Positions 17,067 through 26,935 of a stretch of DNA of 64,000 nt are shown here, one piece after another; the stretch's first letter is position 1; the number at the start of each line of letters is the position of its first letter. A program made the position numbers and the translations under genes. The notes under the pieces are model-generated. The model made no database searches. It worked only from the letters and a program-made list of their open reading frames with translations, and had not been told where the DNA came from. Source of the DNA: Sandarakinorhabdus sp. (lineage in GTDB: Bacteria > Pseudomonadota > Alphaproteobacteria > Sphingomonadales > Sphingomonadaceae); NCBI GenBank assembly GCA_020692215.1, contig JAIMKW010000003.1:1-64000 (forward strand). Reading direction: 5' to 3'.

Positions 17067-18592
17067 TGGAGCGTGGCATAGTGCAGCGCGCCGACCCGGC
17101 CGAGGCGCTGGCGGCGCTTCGGTCTTCGCGCCACGCCTGCCGGCACATCGTGCTGGATGCCGACACGGAAACCCCGGTTTCGGCCTGGCTGAAACTTTCG
17201 GCCGAGGGGCGCGGCGATTTCCTGCTGGAATCGGTGGAGGGCGGCCGCACGCGTGGGCGCTATTCGCTGATCGGACTGGATGCCGACCTTGCCTTCCGGG
17301 CGACCGGCCACCGGGCCGAGGTGAACCGTGACTGGCGCCGGGACCGCGCGGCATTTGCCCCAGAGACGGCGCCGACGCTGGATTCGCTGCGCGCCCTGGT
17401 TGCCTCCATTCGCATGGAGGTGCCCGCGTCCCTTCCGCCTGCGCTGCCCTTTCTTGTCGGCTATTTCGGCTATGAAACCGCTGGTCTTGTGGAAAAGCTG
17501 CCGGTTCCCGCAGCCGATCCGCTGGCTGTGCCCGACATGCTGTTCGTGCGGCCGGGCCTGTTGCTGGTGTTCGACCGGCTTGCCGATACGCTGACACTGG
17601 TTGCGCCATTGTATGCCGACAGCGGACTTTCCCCCGAAGCGGCCGTGCTGGCCGCCGACGAGCGGCTGGAAACGGCTGCCGCGCGCCTTTCGCGCCCGCT
17701 GCCCGCCCGCCGCATCCTTGCCGGCCTGCCCGCAAGCATTGCGCCCGAATCCGCCGTTGCGCCCGGCCGCTATCGGCAGATGGTGGAGGCCGCCAAGGCC
17801 TATATCAGCGCGGGCGACATCTTTCAGGTGGTGCTGGCCCAGCGCTTCCAGCTGCCGTTCCCGCTTGCGCCCTTCCAGCTGTATCGTGCGCTGCGCCGGG
17901 TGAACCCTTCGCCTTTCCTCTATCATCTCGACTGGCCGGGCTTTGCTGTCATCGGCTCCAGCCCGGAAATCCTGGTTCGCGCGCGCGATGGCGAGGTGAC
18001 CATCCGCCCGATTGCCGGCACCCGCCCGCGCGGGCTGAGCGATGCGGAGGATGAAGCCAACAAGGAGAGCCTGCTGGCGGACCCGAAGGAACTGGCCGAG
18101 CATCTGATGCTGCTGGACCTTGGCCGCAACGATGTGGGCCGGGTTGCCGAGGCCGGGACGGTGAAGGTGACCGAGCGTTTCACCATCGAGCGCTATAGCC
18201 ATGTCATGCACATTGTTTCGAACGTGGTGGGCCGGCAGAAGCCCGGCACCGATGCCATCGACGCGCTGCTGGCCGGATTTCCTGCCGGCACGGTTTCGGG
18301 CGCGCCCAAGGTGCGCGCGATGGAGATCATCGCCGAACTGGAAGGCGAAAAGCGCGGGCCCTATGCCGGCGGCGTCGGCTATTTCGCGCCCGATGGCGGG
18401 ATGGACAGCTGCATCATCCTGCGAACGGCGGTTGTGAAGGATGGGGTGATGCATGTGACGGCGGGCGCCGGCATCGTGGCAGACAGCGACCCGGCATCCG
18501 AACAGCGCGAATGCGAAGCCAAGGCGGGCGCCCTGGTGGCAGCGGCCCGCGCTGCGCTGGCTGCAGCGAGCGAGCCCGGCTTCGGGCAATAG
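17066..18592 (+). CDS. trpE: anthranilate synthase component I
   Basis: A 508-residue TrpE, which makes anthranilate from chorismate with glutamine-derived ammonia from TrpG (not in the window). N-terminal tryptophan-binding region with LLESVEGG and RYSLIG, and the chorismate-binding domain with GSSPEILVR, IAGTRPRG, the acidic DEANKESLLADPKELAEH, DLGRNDVGRV and GAPKVRAMEIIAELE. The GTG at 17066 shares its G with the ppiD stop; a second GTG at 17081 is possible. The feedback-inhibition LLES motif is intact. Confidence 0.94.
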   Translation: MERGIVQRADPAEALAALRSSRHACRHIVLDADTETPVSAWLKLSAEGRGDFLLESVEGGRTRGRYSLIGLDADLAFRATGHRAEVNRDWRRDRAAFAPETAPTLDSLRALVASIRMEVPASLPPALPFLVGYFGYETAGLVEKLPVPAADPLAVPDMLFVRPGLLLVFDRLADTLTLVAPLYADSGLSPEAAVLAADERLETAAARLSRPLPARRILAGLPASIAPESAVAPGRYRQMVEAAKAYISAGDIFQVVLAQRFQLPFPLAPFQLYRALRRVNPSPFLYHLDWPGFAVIGSSPEILVRARDGEVTIRPIAGTRPRGLSDAEDEANKESLLADPKELAEHLMLLDLGRNDVGRVAEAGTVKVTERFTIERYSHVMHIVSNVVGRQKPGTDAIDALLAGFPAGTVSGAPKVRAMEIIAELEGEKRGPYAGGVGYFAPDGGMDSCIILRTAVVKDGVMHVTAGAGIVADSDPASEQRECEAKAGALVAAARAALAAASEPGFGQ

Positions 18593-18652
18593 GGCGCAGG
18601 CGCTGGCTGTGATGGGGCCATCGGCACATGCTGTGCGCAAAGGAGCGGATGC

Positions 18653-19555
18653 ATGATGGAGAGACGCGAATTTCTGGCGGGCTCGGCGGCGATGACCGCC
18701 ATTCCAGCATCGCGGGGCAGTGCAGCGACGCCGGGACAGCGTTTTGATGCGGCCGGACGCTTGCGGGCGCTTGAAACCGGAGAGGCGCGGCTTGGGGTGT
18801 GCTTTCTGGATACGGCCACATTCGAGCAGACCGGCAACCGCATGGACGAGCATTTTGCCCTGTGTTCGACGTTCAAGCTGGCAATGGTGGGGGCCTGCCT
18901 GCGGGACGCCGATGCGGGGCGGCTGAACCTTGCGGAGATCCTTTCCTATACCGAGCGGGATTTGCTGTCCTGGTCGCCCGTGACCGGCCCGAATCTGCAC
19001 CGGGGCGGGATGCCCATCGCGGATCTGGCGCAGGCAGCCCAGACGCGCAGCGACGGCACGGCCGCCAATCTGCTGGTCAGGCGGCTTGGCGGGCCGGCGG
19101 CTGTGACATCCAGATTTCGCGATATGGGCGACCCGGTGACCCGGCTGGATCGCTATGAGCCGACACTTGGCATGGTTTTATCGGCAGACCTGCGCGACAC
19201 GACAACACCTTCCGCCATGGCGGGGCTTGTTCAACGGCTGACGACCGGGGATCTGCTGTCGCCTGCTGCGCGCAAGTTGCTGCTGCAATGGATGATCGAT
19301 ACCAGCACGGGCCCGAAGCGCCTGCGCGCCGGGCTCCCGGCAGGATGGCGGGTGGGGAACAAGACCGGAACCGGGCGCGATCCTGGAATTACCAACAAAT
19401 GCAATGACATTGCCATCGCTTTCCCACCCGGCCGAGCGCCAATCATCATCACAGCCTATTTCGATAGTGGCGAATATACCGAGCAGATCGAAGATCGGCA
19501 TCAGGCGGTTCTGGCCGAGGTCGGCCGGATCGCGGCTGAATGGGCAACACGCTGA
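18653..19555 (+). CDS. bla: class A beta-lactamase, Tat-exported
   Basis: A 300-residue serine beta-lactamase that hydrolyses beta-lactams in the periplasm. Active-site motifs in order: S72-T-F-K75 (Ambler 70-73), S133-D-G135 (130-132, SDG instead of SDN), E169 in RYEPTLG (Ambler E166, with Gly at 170 instead of Asn) and KTG at 237-239 (234-236). The N-terminus MMERREFLAGSAAM is a twin-arginine signal. Cys71 precedes the serine, but the KPC-type partner after KTG is absent. AGGAG lies seven bases before the ATG at 18653. It sits alone between trpE and secG and has no AmpR-like regulator. Confidence 0.88.
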   Translation: MMERREFLAGSAAMTAIPASRGSAATPGQRFDAAGRLRALETGEARLGVCFLDTATFEQTGNRMDEHFALCSTFKLAMVGACLRDADAGRLNLAEILSYTERDLLSWSPVTGPNLHRGGMPIADLAQAAQTRSDGTAANLLVRRLGGPAAVTSRFRDMGDPVTRLDRYEPTLGMVLSADLRDTTTPSAMAGLVQRLTTGDLLSPAARKLLLQWMIDTSTGPKRLRAGLPAGWRVGNKTGTGRDPGITNKCNDIAIAFPPGRAPIIITAYFDSGEYTEQIEDRHQAVLAEVGRIAAEWATR

Positions 19556-19681
19556 ATTCCGTGTGGCGTGTGCCACCATGGGCCGGCCGTCTGCGGGGGC
19601 CCCGTCCTTGCCTAAAGCGGCCCCAGGCCTTATGTGCCGCGCTTTCCCGCAGTTGATGATGGCGAGCACCCCGACGTGTTG

Positions 19682-20107
19682 ATGACTTTTCTTCTTGTTG
19701 TTCACGGCCTGCTGGCGCTTGCGCTGGTGGGCGTCATCCTGTTGCAGAAGTCTGAAGGTGGTGGCCTGACGGGCGGCGGCTCGGCTGGCGGGCTTGTTTC
19801 GGCCCGGGGCGCTGCCGATCTTCTGAGCCGCACGACGGCTGTTCTTGCCGTGCTTTTCATCGTTTCGTCGCTTGGTCTGGCGTGGCTTGCTTCGCAGACG
19901 AACCAGCCGCGCGCCATCGACACCACGCTGGCGCGCGAAGCGCCGCCTGTCGGCCCGCTGGGGGCACCGGCACTGCCGGGTTCGGGGTCTCCGGCGCAGC
20001 CGGGAGAGGCGTCACCGCCGATTGCGCCCGTGCTGCCTTCGCCCGGCGCACTGTCCCGCGCGGGGCAGGCTCCGGCTCCGGCCGACAGCGTCCCTGTCGC
20101 CAACTAA
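19682..20107 (+). CDS. secG: preprotein translocase subunit SecG
   Basis: A 141-residue inner-membrane protein with two membrane segments (FLLVVHGLLALALVGVILLQ and AVLAVLFIVSSLGLAWLA) joined by the typical KSEGGGLTGGGSAGGLVSARG loop. It supports SecYE in protein export. The C-terminal 60 residues are a Pro/Ala/Gly-rich tail of low complexity. The frame is open from 19634, but the ATG at 19682 gives the normal N-terminus. PyrG follows after 71 bp, a usual pairing; tpiA, often upstream, is not here. Confidence 0.92.
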   Translation: MTFLLVVHGLLALALVGVILLQKSEGGGLTGGGSAGGLVSARGAADLLSRTTAVLAVLFIVSSLGLAWLASQTNQPRAIDTTLAREAPPVGPLGAPALPGSGSPAQPGEASPPIAPVLPSPGALSRAGQAPAPADSVPVAN

Positions 20108-20178
20108 TCCAAAACATCTGTTGAAAACCGGGCGGCGTGCGTGACAGCGGCCGCTCCGGTCGTTAGGTCTATTCTCCC

Positions 20179-21819
20179 ATGGCGCGGTTCATCTTCATCA
20201 CCGGCGGCGTGGTCTCCTCGCTGGGCAAGGGTCTCATGGCGGCAGCGCTGGGTGCGCTGCTGCAGGCGCGCGGCTATCGCGTGCGGATTCGCAAGTTCGA
20301 TCCCTATCTGAACGTCGACCCCGGAACGATGAGCCCGACCCAGCATGGCGAAGTCTATGTGACGGACGACGGGGCCGAAACCGACCTTGATCTGGGCCAC
20401 TACGAGCGCTTTACCGGCGTTTCGTCGCGCCAGTCCGACAATATCACTTCGGGCCGGGTCTATTTCGATATCCTGACGAAGGAGCGTCGCGGCGATTATC
20501 TGGGCGCAACCGTGCAGGTGATCCCGCATGTGACCGACGCCATCAAGGCCTTTGCGCTGGCCGAGACCGACGATCTGGATTTCATTCTGTGCGAAATTGG
20601 CGGAACCGTCGGCGATATCGAGGGGCTGCCCTTCCTTGAGGCGATTCGCCAACTGGGGAACGAACTGGGGCCGGCGGGCTCGGACAATGGCGGCGCGCTG
20701 TTCATCCACACGACGCTGGTGCCGTTTCTGGCGGCGGCTGGCGAACTGAAGACCAAACCGACCCAGCACAGCGTTGCCGAATTGCGGGGAATCGGCATCC
20801 AGCCGCAGATCCTTGTCTGCCGGTCGGAACACCCCTTGCCCGAAAGCGACCGGGCGAAGATCGCGCTGTTCTGTAATGTCCGCAAGGAAGCCGTTATTCC
20901 GGCGCTGGATGCCAGCTCCATCTATGCCGTTCCGTTGCAATATCATGAAGCCGGGCTGGACAAGGAAGTGCTGCGTGCCTTCGGGATGACCGATGCGCCC
21001 GAACCCCGGCTGGACCGGTGGAACGAGATTGTCGAGCGGCTGGGGAGCCCGGAAGGCACGGTTCATATCGGGATCGTGGGCAAATACACCGGCCTGAAGG
21101 ACGCCTATAAATCGCTGACCGAGGCGCTGGTGCACGGCGGCATTGCAAACCGGGTGGCCGTGGATATCCGCTGGATCGACGCCGAGGATTTCGAGCGCGA
21201 GGATGTGGCCAGCATCCTGGAGCCCATGCATGGCATCCTGGTGCCCGGCGGCTTCGGCGAGCGGGGAAGCGAAGGCAAGATCGCCGCGGTGAGCTTCGCA
21301 CGCGAACGCAAGGTTCCCTTCTTCGGCATTTGCCTAGGCATGCAGATGGCCTGCATCGAGGCCGCGCGCGCGGTTGGGCTGGAGGGCGCCTCCACCACCG
21401 AATTCGGGCCGACGCCGCACCCCATCGTCGGGCTGTTGACGGAGTGGCAGGCGGGCGGTCAGCTGCACCAGCGCGATGAAACATCGGACAAGGGCGGCAC
21501 GATGCGGCTGGGCGCCTATCCGGCGAGGCTTGCGGGGAACAGCCTTTCAGCCGCCGCTTATGGCGCCACCGAGATCAGCGAGCGCCACAGGCATCGCTAT
21601 GAAGTGAATATCGGCTACCGGGCGCAGCTGGAAGCCGGCGGGCTGGTTTTCAGCGGGCTCTCGCCAGATGGCGAGCTTCCCGAAATTGTCGAGCGGCCGG
21701 ATCATCCCTGGTTCGTGGGAACCCAGTTCCATCCCGAGCTGAAATCCAAGCCCTTTGCGCCGCACCCGCTGTTCGCCAGCTTCATCGAGGCGGCCCTGCG
21801 GCAGAGCCGCCTGGTTTAG
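20179..21819 (+). CDS. pyrG: CTP synthase
   Basis: A 546-residue enzyme that aminates UTP to CTP. The amidoligase domain starts [18 protein letters not shown] and includes [15 protein letters not shown] and the [11 protein letters not shown] region; the glutaminase domain has the nucleophile in GICLGMQ and the GTQFHPE His-Glu pair. Full length and no changes seen. Its 3' end is repeated just after the stop codon (see the repeat entry). Confidence 0.97.
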   Translation: MARFIFITGGVVSSLGKGLMAAALGALLQARGYRVRIRKFDPYLNVDPGTMSPTQHGEVYVTDDGAETDLDLGHYERFTGVSSRQSDNITSGRVYFDILTKERRGDYLGATVQVIPHVTDAIKAFALAETDDLDFILCEIGGTVGDIEGLPFLEAIRQLGNELGPAGSDNGGALFIHTTLVPFLAAAGELKTKPTQHSVAELRGIGIQPQILVCRSEHPLPESDRAKIALFCNVRKEAVIPALDASSIYAVPLQYHEAGLDKEVLRAFGMTDAPEPRLDRWNEIVERLGSPEGTVHIGIVGKYTGLKDAYKSLTEALVHGGIANRVAVDIRWIDAEDFEREDVASILEPMHGILVPGGFGERGSEGKIAAVSFARERKVPFFGICLGMQMACIEAARAVGLEGASTTEFGPTPHPIVGLLTEWQAGGQLHQRDETSDKGGTMRLGAYPARLAGNSLSAAAYGATEISERHRHRYEVNIGYRAQLEAGGLVFSGLSPDGELPEIVERPDHPWFVGTQFHPELKSKPFAPHPLFASFIEAALRQSRLV

Positions 21820-21847
21820 GACTGGCCGCAGAGCCGCTTGGTTTAGG
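21801..21847 (+). repeat. tandem duplication of the pyrG 3' end
   Basis: GCAGAGCCGCCTGGTTTAGG (21801-21820, containing the last codons and stop) recurs with one mismatch at 21828-21847, a 27-bp period. Confidence 0.8.
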
Positions 21848-21868
21848 GCCGCGGCTGAGCCGCCGGCC

Positions 21869-22522
21869 TCAGGGCTGCGACGTGCCGGCATCCGTGGTTT
21901 CGGCGGCCATGGCGGAAGGCGCTGATGGCGCTTGCGCCGCTGCCGCTGCCGGTGCTGCCGGTTCGGCTTGTGCAGGCGCCGCCACGGTTTCGACCGGTGT
22001 GGCGGCCGCGTCTGTGGTGGCTGTGGGGAGCGGCGCGAACGGCGACACCACGATCACCGAAGACTGGGCTTTTGTGGGGCACATCAGCTCGACGCCATTG
22101 GGCTTTGCGTTGATGATGGCGACCACGGAGGACAGAACCCCGTTCTGCTTTTCGTCGGCTTCCAGCAGCGCCTTGGCCCGCTTGCAGAAGCGCAGGTCGT
22201 CGGACAGTTCGGAATAGCGGTTGGCGAGCGCGGTGGTGAACTTGTCGTAACGCAGCTTGTCCCCCTCGCGCACGAAGTGGGAGACGAGGAGCTTTTCGCC
22301 CTCCAGAAGCTGGCTGCGTTCGCGCGCGACCCACTTGTTGTAGGCCAGGGGCATCTCGGGCATGGCGCGGCCGCATTTCAGCGCGCTCACCATCAGCATT
22401 GTCTGCAGGTCGCGCATGCGGGCGGCTTCATACTCATCTGGTTCCCAGCAGGCGGCCGACACCGGCGCTGCGGCCAGAGACACCACGACAACGAATGACA
22501 GAAGCGCGCGCAATTCACCCAT
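21869..22522 (-). CDS. secreted protein of unknown function with a Pro/Ala-rich tail
   Basis: No family recognised. The 217-residue product has a signal peptide (LRALLSFVVVVSLAAAPVSA) followed by a helical domain of about 115 residues with conserved-looking cysteines (CWEPDEYEAARMRDLQTML, ALKCGRAMPEMP, FCKRAKALLE, MCPTKAQ), suggesting two disulphides, and an alanine/proline-rich tail. The start at 22522 follows a strong GGAGGGGG site. It is convergent with pyrG and separated from proS by a 447-bp gap. Likely periplasmic. Confidence 0.78.
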   Translation of the reverse strand: MGELRALLSFVVVVSLAAAPVSAACWEPDEYEAARMRDLQTMLMVSALKCGRAMPEMPLAYNKWVARERSQLLEGEKLLVSHFVREGDKLRYDKFTTALANRYSELSDDLRFCKRAKALLEADEKQNGVLSSVVAIINAKPNGVELMCPTKAQSSVIVVSPFAPLPTATTDAAATPVETVAAPAQAEPAAPAAAAAQAPSAPSAMAAETTDAGTSQP

Positions 22523-22969
22523 GGAAACCCCCTCCGGTACATGCACGGCCCCCCGCGCACATCCCTTAGCGGAGCCCTGAACAGCAACTTCAGTGCCTGC
22601 GCAAGACGTAAATCGGGGGCCCCGTGCGGGGGGCGACACGATGAAGCAGGGTGGGGCGTGGCAAGGGCCGGAGGCCGCCAAGGAAAAGGGGCCCGCCAGA
22701 TGGATCTGGAGGGCCCCTCTTGTACCCTTACACCCCTTAGTGAGGCCCATCTGCTGCGCTGCAGTCTCTGCCGAACCGCATCCGCATCGAGGGTTGCCTG
22801 AACCCTGGCCAGCACCGCTGCCTTGGTGGGAGAACCCTAGGCTGTGACGCGGGCACTGTCATCAAACTGGAACATGGTCCCTGCAATTCGGCGCAGCCCT
22901 GTTGCAGCAGCGCCACAGCATCGGCTAAGCGCCGCTTTCGTTCCCGAAGCCCGAAGGTCTGCGCCCGCC
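22523..22969. other. 447-bp divergent intergenic region
   Basis: Between the secreted protein gene (minus) and proS (plus). It holds a strong hairpin at 22687-22718 that reads as an intrinsic terminator on the minus strand, and a CCCC-GTGC-GGGG stem near 22620-22631. Short frames on both strands cover it (for example a minus-strand frame beginning at ATG 22815), but none has a recognisable sequence. I see no tRNA or known riboswitch. Confidence 0.6.
22684..22718 (-). terminator. intrinsic terminator facing left, inside the intergenic region
   Basis: AGGGGCCC (22687-22694) pairs perfectly with GGGCCCCT (22711-22718), and CCAGAT/ATCTGG pair inside. On the minus strand the stem is followed by TTTT. 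No annotated gene ends here, so it implies a short leftward transcript or an attenuator before the gene at 22522. Confidence 0.6.
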
Positions 22970-24271
22970 ATGCTGTTTTCCCGCTATCTCCTCCCCGTGA
23001 TGAAGGAGACGCCCGCCGATGCGCAGATTGTCTCGCATCAGCTGATGCTGCGCGCCGGCCTTGTGCGGCAGACCGCGGCCGGCATTTATGCCTGGCTGCC
23101 GCTGGGCCTCAGGGTGCTGAACCGGATCGCCGATCTGGTGCGCCGCGAGCAGGATCGGGCGGGTGCGATCGAGCTTCTGATGCCCACCATCCAGTCGGCC
23201 GACTTGTGGCGGCAATCGGGGCGCTATGATGCCTATGGCCCTGAAATGCTTCGCTTTCAGGATCGCGGGGGGCGCGAGATGCTGTATGGCCCGACCAACG
23301 AGGAAATGATCACGTCGATCTTTCGCGATTGCGTGCGGAGCTATCGCGATCTGCCGCGCACGCTGTATCATATCCAGTGGAAGTTCCGCGACGAGGTGCG
23401 TCCGCGCTTTGGCGTGATGCGCGGGCGCGAGTTCCTGATGAAGGACGCCTACAGCTTCGATCTCGACGCCGAAGGCGGCCGCGCCAGCTATGATGCGCAG
23501 TTTACCGCCTATCTGCGCACCTTCGCAGCGCTGGGCCTGCGCGCGGTTCCGGTGCGTGCGCCGACCGGCCCGATCGGCGGCGACCTGAGCCACGAGTTTC
23601 ACATTCTTGCCGATACCGGCGAAAGCGAAGTGTTCTACGACTCGGCGCTGGATGCTGTCGATCTTGCCGATGCGGATGCGCCTGCCATGCTGCGCGGGCT
23701 GTATGCGATGGAAGCCGAGGAGCATGCCAAGGTGGAAAACTGCCCGGTTCCGCCCGAGCGGCTGGCCAGCCGGCGCGGGATCGAGGTGGGGCATATCTTC
23801 TTCTTCGGCACGAAATATTCGCACGCCATGGGCCTGCAGGTGCAGGCGAAGGACGGCACGCAGGTGACGCCTCTGATGGGCAGCTATGGGGTTGGCGTAT
23901 CGCGGCTGGTGGGCGCCATCATCGAGGCGAGCCACGACGCGGGCGGGATTGTGTGGCCCGACAGTGTGGCGCCGTTCGATGTGGGCCTCATCAACCTGCG
24001 GCCCGATGATGCCCTGTGCGCAACGGCGGCCGCCGAAGCAGAGGCGCGGCTGGAGGCGGCCGGGCTTAGCGTGCTGCACGACGACCGCGACGCGCGCGGC
24101 GGCGAAAAATTTGCAACCATGGATCTGATCGGCCTGCCCTGGCAGATCATCATCGGCCCCAAGGCGGCGGCGGCCGGCCTTGTGGAGCTGAAGCGGCGGG
24201 CGACCGGCGAACGGCATGAAGTGTCTCTGGACGATGCCATGGCCCGGCTGAAGGGGCCGCGCGCGGCGTGA
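22970..24271 (+). CDS. proS: prolyl-tRNA synthetase
   Basis: A 433-residue class II synthetase of the short alphaproteobacterial form that lacks the editing insertion. Motif 2 [21 protein letters not shown], the motif 1 region with [13 protein letters not shown], motif 3 [17 protein letters not shown], and the anticodon-binding domain with [21 protein letters not shown]. The ATG at 22970 gives [15 protein letters not shown], the common start; the open frame continues upstream without family sequence. The next gene overlaps its stop by four bases (GTGA). Confidence 0.95.
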   Translation: MLFSRYLLPVMKETPADAQIVSHQLMLRAGLVRQTAAGIYAWLPLGLRVLNRIADLVRREQDRAGAIELLMPTIQSADLWRQSGRYDAYGPEMLRFQDRGGREMLYGPTNEEMITSIFRDCVRSYRDLPRTLYHIQWKFRDEVRPRFGVMRGREFLMKDAYSFDLDAEGGRASYDAQFTAYLRTFAALGLRAVPVRAPTGPIGGDLSHEFHILADTGESEVFYDSALDAVDLADADAPAMLRGLYAMEAEEHAKVENCPVPPERLASRRGIEVGHIFFFGTKYSHAMGLQVQAKDGTQVTPLMGSYGVGVSRLVGAIIEASHDAGGIVWPDSVAPFDVGLINLRPDDALCATAAAEAEARLEAAGLSVLHDDRDARGGEKFATMDLIGLPWQIIIGPKAAAAGLVELKRRATGERHEVSLDDAMARLKGPRAA

Positions 24272-25515
24272 TCACATCCTATGAACGGATGATCGCCGGG
24301 CGCTATCTGATGCCCGGCAAGGGGGAGCGGTTCATCTTTCTGGTGGCTGCGATTTCGCTGATCGCGGTGGCGTTGGGCGTTGCCGCGCTGATTGCCGTGA
24401 TGAGCGTGATGAACGGCTTTCGGGCCGAACTGTTCGACCGGATCCAGGGGCTGAACGGCCATGCCGTGGCGCAGGGCTATGGCGGCAGGCTTTCAAACTG
24501 GCGCGACATCGTGGAGGAAGCCCGGAAAACCCCGGGCGTGACGGCCGCAATCCCGCTTGTGGAACAGCCGCTGATGGCAACTGCGCAAAGCCGCGTGGAA
24601 GGCGTGCTGGTGCGCGGGATGACGATCGAGGACATTCTGGATACGCCGGTGATTGCCGACAATGTGAAGGCCGGATCGCTCGACCGGCTGAAGGAGGGCG
24701 AGCCTGTTGCGGCGCTGGGGGCACGGCTGGCCGAAAATCTGGGCGTTCGCGTGGGCGACAGGATCGCGCTGATTTCGCCCGATGGGAATGTGACGCCGTT
24801 CGGCACGGTGCCGCGAATCGTATCCTATGAGGTGGGGGCGATCTTCGAGGTTGGGGTCTATGATTATGACCGGGCTTTTGTGCTGCTGCCGCTGGGGGAA
24901 GCGCAGACGCTGCTGCGGCTGGACAATGATGTGGGGATGATCGAGATCACCACCACCAACCCCGACAAGGTGGGCGAGATCCTGGCGCCGCTGGCGGCGA
25001 AAATCAGCCTGTCTGCGCTGATTACCGATTGGCGGCAGCTGAACTCTGCGCTGTTCGAGGCGCTGGTGGTGGAGCAGGTGGTGATGTTCTGGGTGCTTTC
25101 CATCATCATCCTTGTGGCGGTGTTCAACATTCTTTCGTCGCTGATCATGCTGGTGCGGGCCAAGACGCGGGACATCGCCATTTTGCGAACCATGGGCGCT
25201 TCACGGGCGGCCTTGATGCGGATTTTCGTGACGGTGGGCACCACCATCGGCACGCTGGGCGTGATGCTGGGGCTGGTGCTGGGCTTCTTGATTTTGCAGT
25301 TCCGCCAGCAGATCGTGGCCGGGGTTTCGCGGATGACGGGCACGGATTTGTGGGACCCGAGCATCCGCTATCTGGCCGAGCTCCCCTCCAAGACAGACCC
25401 TGCCGAAGTGCTGGCGACTGTGCTGCTGACCATCGCGCTTTCCTTCCTTGCAACGCTGTATCCGGCGTGGAAGGCCGCCAGCACGGACCCTGTTACAGTG
25501 CTGCGCTATGAGTGA
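24268..25515 (+). CDS. lolC: lipoprotein-releasing ABC transporter permease (LolC/LolE/LolF type)
   Basis: A 415-residue permease: first membrane segment [30 protein letters not shown], a periplasmic domain of about 200 residues, then a FtsX-type three-segment block ([52 protein letters not shown]). It extracts lipoproteins from the inner membrane for LolA. Only one permease gene is present, so it probably acts as a homodimer. GTG start overlaps proS; it overlaps lolD by eight bases. Confidence 0.92.
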   Translation: MITSYERMIAGRYLMPGKGERFIFLVAAISLIAVALGVAALIAVMSVMNGFRAELFDRIQGLNGHAVAQGYGGRLSNWRDIVEEARKTPGVTAAIPLVEQPLMATAQSRVEGVLVRGMTIEDILDTPVIADNVKAGSLDRLKEGEPVAALGARLAENLGVRVGDRIALISPDGNVTPFGTVPRIVSYEVGAIFEVGVYDYDRAFVLLPLGEAQTLLRLDNDVGMIEITTTNPDKVGEILAPLAAKISLSALITDWRQLNSALFEALVVEQVVMFWVLSIIILVAVFNILSSLIMLVRAKTRDIAILRTMGASRAALMRIFVTVGTTIGTLGVMLGLVLGFLILQFRQQIVAGVSRMTGTDLWDPSIRYLAELPSKTDPAEVLATVLLTIALSFLATLYPAWKAASTDPVTVLRYE

Positions 25516-26191
25516 CGCGCCAGCCCTTCAACTGACGGGCCTGACCCGCAGCTTCACGCAGGCCGATGTGACCATCGATGTGCTGCGCGGGGTGGACTTC
25601 ACGCTTTCGCGCGGGGAAATCGTGGCGCTGCTGGGGCCCTCGGGCTCTGGCAAATCGACGCTGTTGCAGGCGGCCGGGCTGCTGGAAGGCGGCTTTGGCG
25701 GGGCGATCAGCATCGATGGCACAGCCGCTGCAAGCCTTTCCGACAGCGATCGCACCGCGTTGCGGCGCGACAAGCTGGGCTTTGTCTATCAGTTCCACCA
25801 CCTGCTGCCGGATTTTTCGGCGCAGGAGAATGTGGTGCTGCCGCAGCTGGTGCAAGGCACGAAGCGGGCTGCGGCAGAGGCGCGGGCAGTGGAGCTGCTT
25901 TCGGCGCTTGGGCTGGGTCAGCGGCTGAGCCACAAGCCATCGCAGCTTTCGGGCGGGGAACAGCAGCGCGTGGCTGTGGCGCGCGCACTGGCGAACAAGC
26001 CGGTGCTGGTGCTGGCCGATGAGCCGACGGGCAACCTGGACGAGGATACGGCGGCCAAGGTGCTGGAGGAGTTCCTCTCGCTGGTGCGCTCCCAAGGATC
26101 GGCGGCGCTGGTGGCGACGCACAACCGGGCGCTGGCGGCAAAGATGGACCGGATCGTGCGGCTGGAGCACGGGCGGCTGGTGGCTGGGTAG
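25508..26191 (+). CDS. lolD: lipoprotein-releasing ABC transporter ATP-binding protein
   Basis: A 227-residue ATPase. Walker [10 protein letters not shown] (43-51), Q-loop [16 protein letters not shown], signature [15 protein letters not shown], Walker [14 protein letters not shown] and H-loop ATHNR are intact. The [10 protein letters not shown] motif is characteristic of LolD among FtsE/MacB-type ATPases. It follows the permease with an eight-base overlap and so shares its transcript. Together they power transfer of lipoproteins such as BamD. Confidence 0.94.
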   Translation: MSDAPALQLTGLTRSFTQADVTIDVLRGVDFTLSRGEIVALLGPSGSGKSTLLQAAGLLEGGFGGAISIDGTAAASLSDSDRTALRRDKLGFVYQFHHLLPDFSAQENVVLPQLVQGTKRAAAEARAVELLSALGLGQRLSHKPSQLSGGEQQRVAVARALANKPVLVLADEPTGNLDEDTAAKVLEEFLSLVRSQGSAALVATHNRALAAKMDRIVRLEHGRLVAG

Positions 26192-26264
26192 GTTTTGTGC
26201 CTCCGGCGGGCAGGGGCATGATGCTCCTTCACCCCCATTTCTGTTGAGGGTGCGGGCAGTCCTT

Positions 26265-26822
26265 TCAAGGCTGATAGGGGACGTCTTGAGAAACGTAGCC
26301 GGTGATGCTTTCCCCTGCCTTGAGTTTGGCATTGCTGCCCCTCGCGAACAGGCCGAGGGGGCCGAGGCCAATAATTCCCAAGACCGTTTGTGTTGCACCC
26401 CCGGGCCCGGCGGATGCTGTTGTGCCGGAGAGCGGGATCAGGCCGTTGCGGCCTTCAACATGCAGCAGCTTGGCCAAGAGCCTGCCAGCCTTGCCGACTG
26501 CGCCACTTTCACTTGCCTCTTCCACAACGCCCCAGGCTTTTGCATTTTCCGGAATTACGATCTGATTGTTCACGATCACCGGTTCCTGAACAACAAGAAC
26601 GAATCTGTCTCCGGCGCGCGCCGTCTTCGTGCTGACCTCGTTCAGGATCATGAGATGAACCGGCGTCTCGCGCGGGATGATGGCCTGCGGAATCGGAGCA
26701 GTTTGCCCTGTGCTCTCCGCCGGGCTTGGCATGGCAGAAGGGCTTTGTGCCGGGAGGGTCTGGGCAACCGCCGAATACGCGAAAAACAGGGCGCAGATCG
26801 CGCATGCAAAACGGTTGAGCAT
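26265..26822 (-). CDS. secreted protein of unknown function, paralogue of the one at 27429
   Basis: A 185-residue protein with a signal peptide (MLNRFACAICALFFAYSAVAQ) and one beta-rich domain. From RETPVHLMILNEVSTKTARAGDRF it aligns with the product of 27429-27920: both have xGTPL/ETPV, KAGDRF, EPV, a PAxxxAxGxVxxA strand and a K(A/S)GxL/I segment. This layout (a protease-free beta domain controlling a ratio of 'set at assembly' strands) is seen in other small uncharacterised proteins; I can name no function. An ATG 12 codons upstream (26858) is an alternative start. Divergent from the gene at 26936. Confidence 0.75.
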   Translation of the reverse strand: MLNRFACAICALFFAYSAVAQTLPAQSPSAMPSPAESTGQTAPIPQAIIPRETPVHLMILNEVSTKTARAGDRFVLVVQEPVIVNNQIVIPENAKAWGVVEEASESGAVGKAGRLLAKLLHVEGRNGLIPLSGTTASAGPGGATQTVLGIIGLGPLGLFARGSNAKLKAGESITGYVSQDVPYQP

Positions 26823-26935
26823 GGGGCGGAAAATTGCAGTTTTCGCATCTGCTTGCAAGACATTGCGGACGATGCTGGCCTATGCGATAGCCGCGCCGCC
26901 TTGCCGCTGGGGCAGCGCTCGATGGGGACATATTT

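Noticed and set aside
16184..19000. A 938-codon minus-strand frame over ppiD, trpE and bla
   Set aside because: It crosses three well-supported genes, has no recognisable domain and shows antisense-type composition.
22393..22815. A minus-strand ORF (140 codons) in the gap before proS
   Set aside because: It runs through the terminator hairpin and the signal-peptide region of the real gene in another frame, and its sequence is not protein-like.
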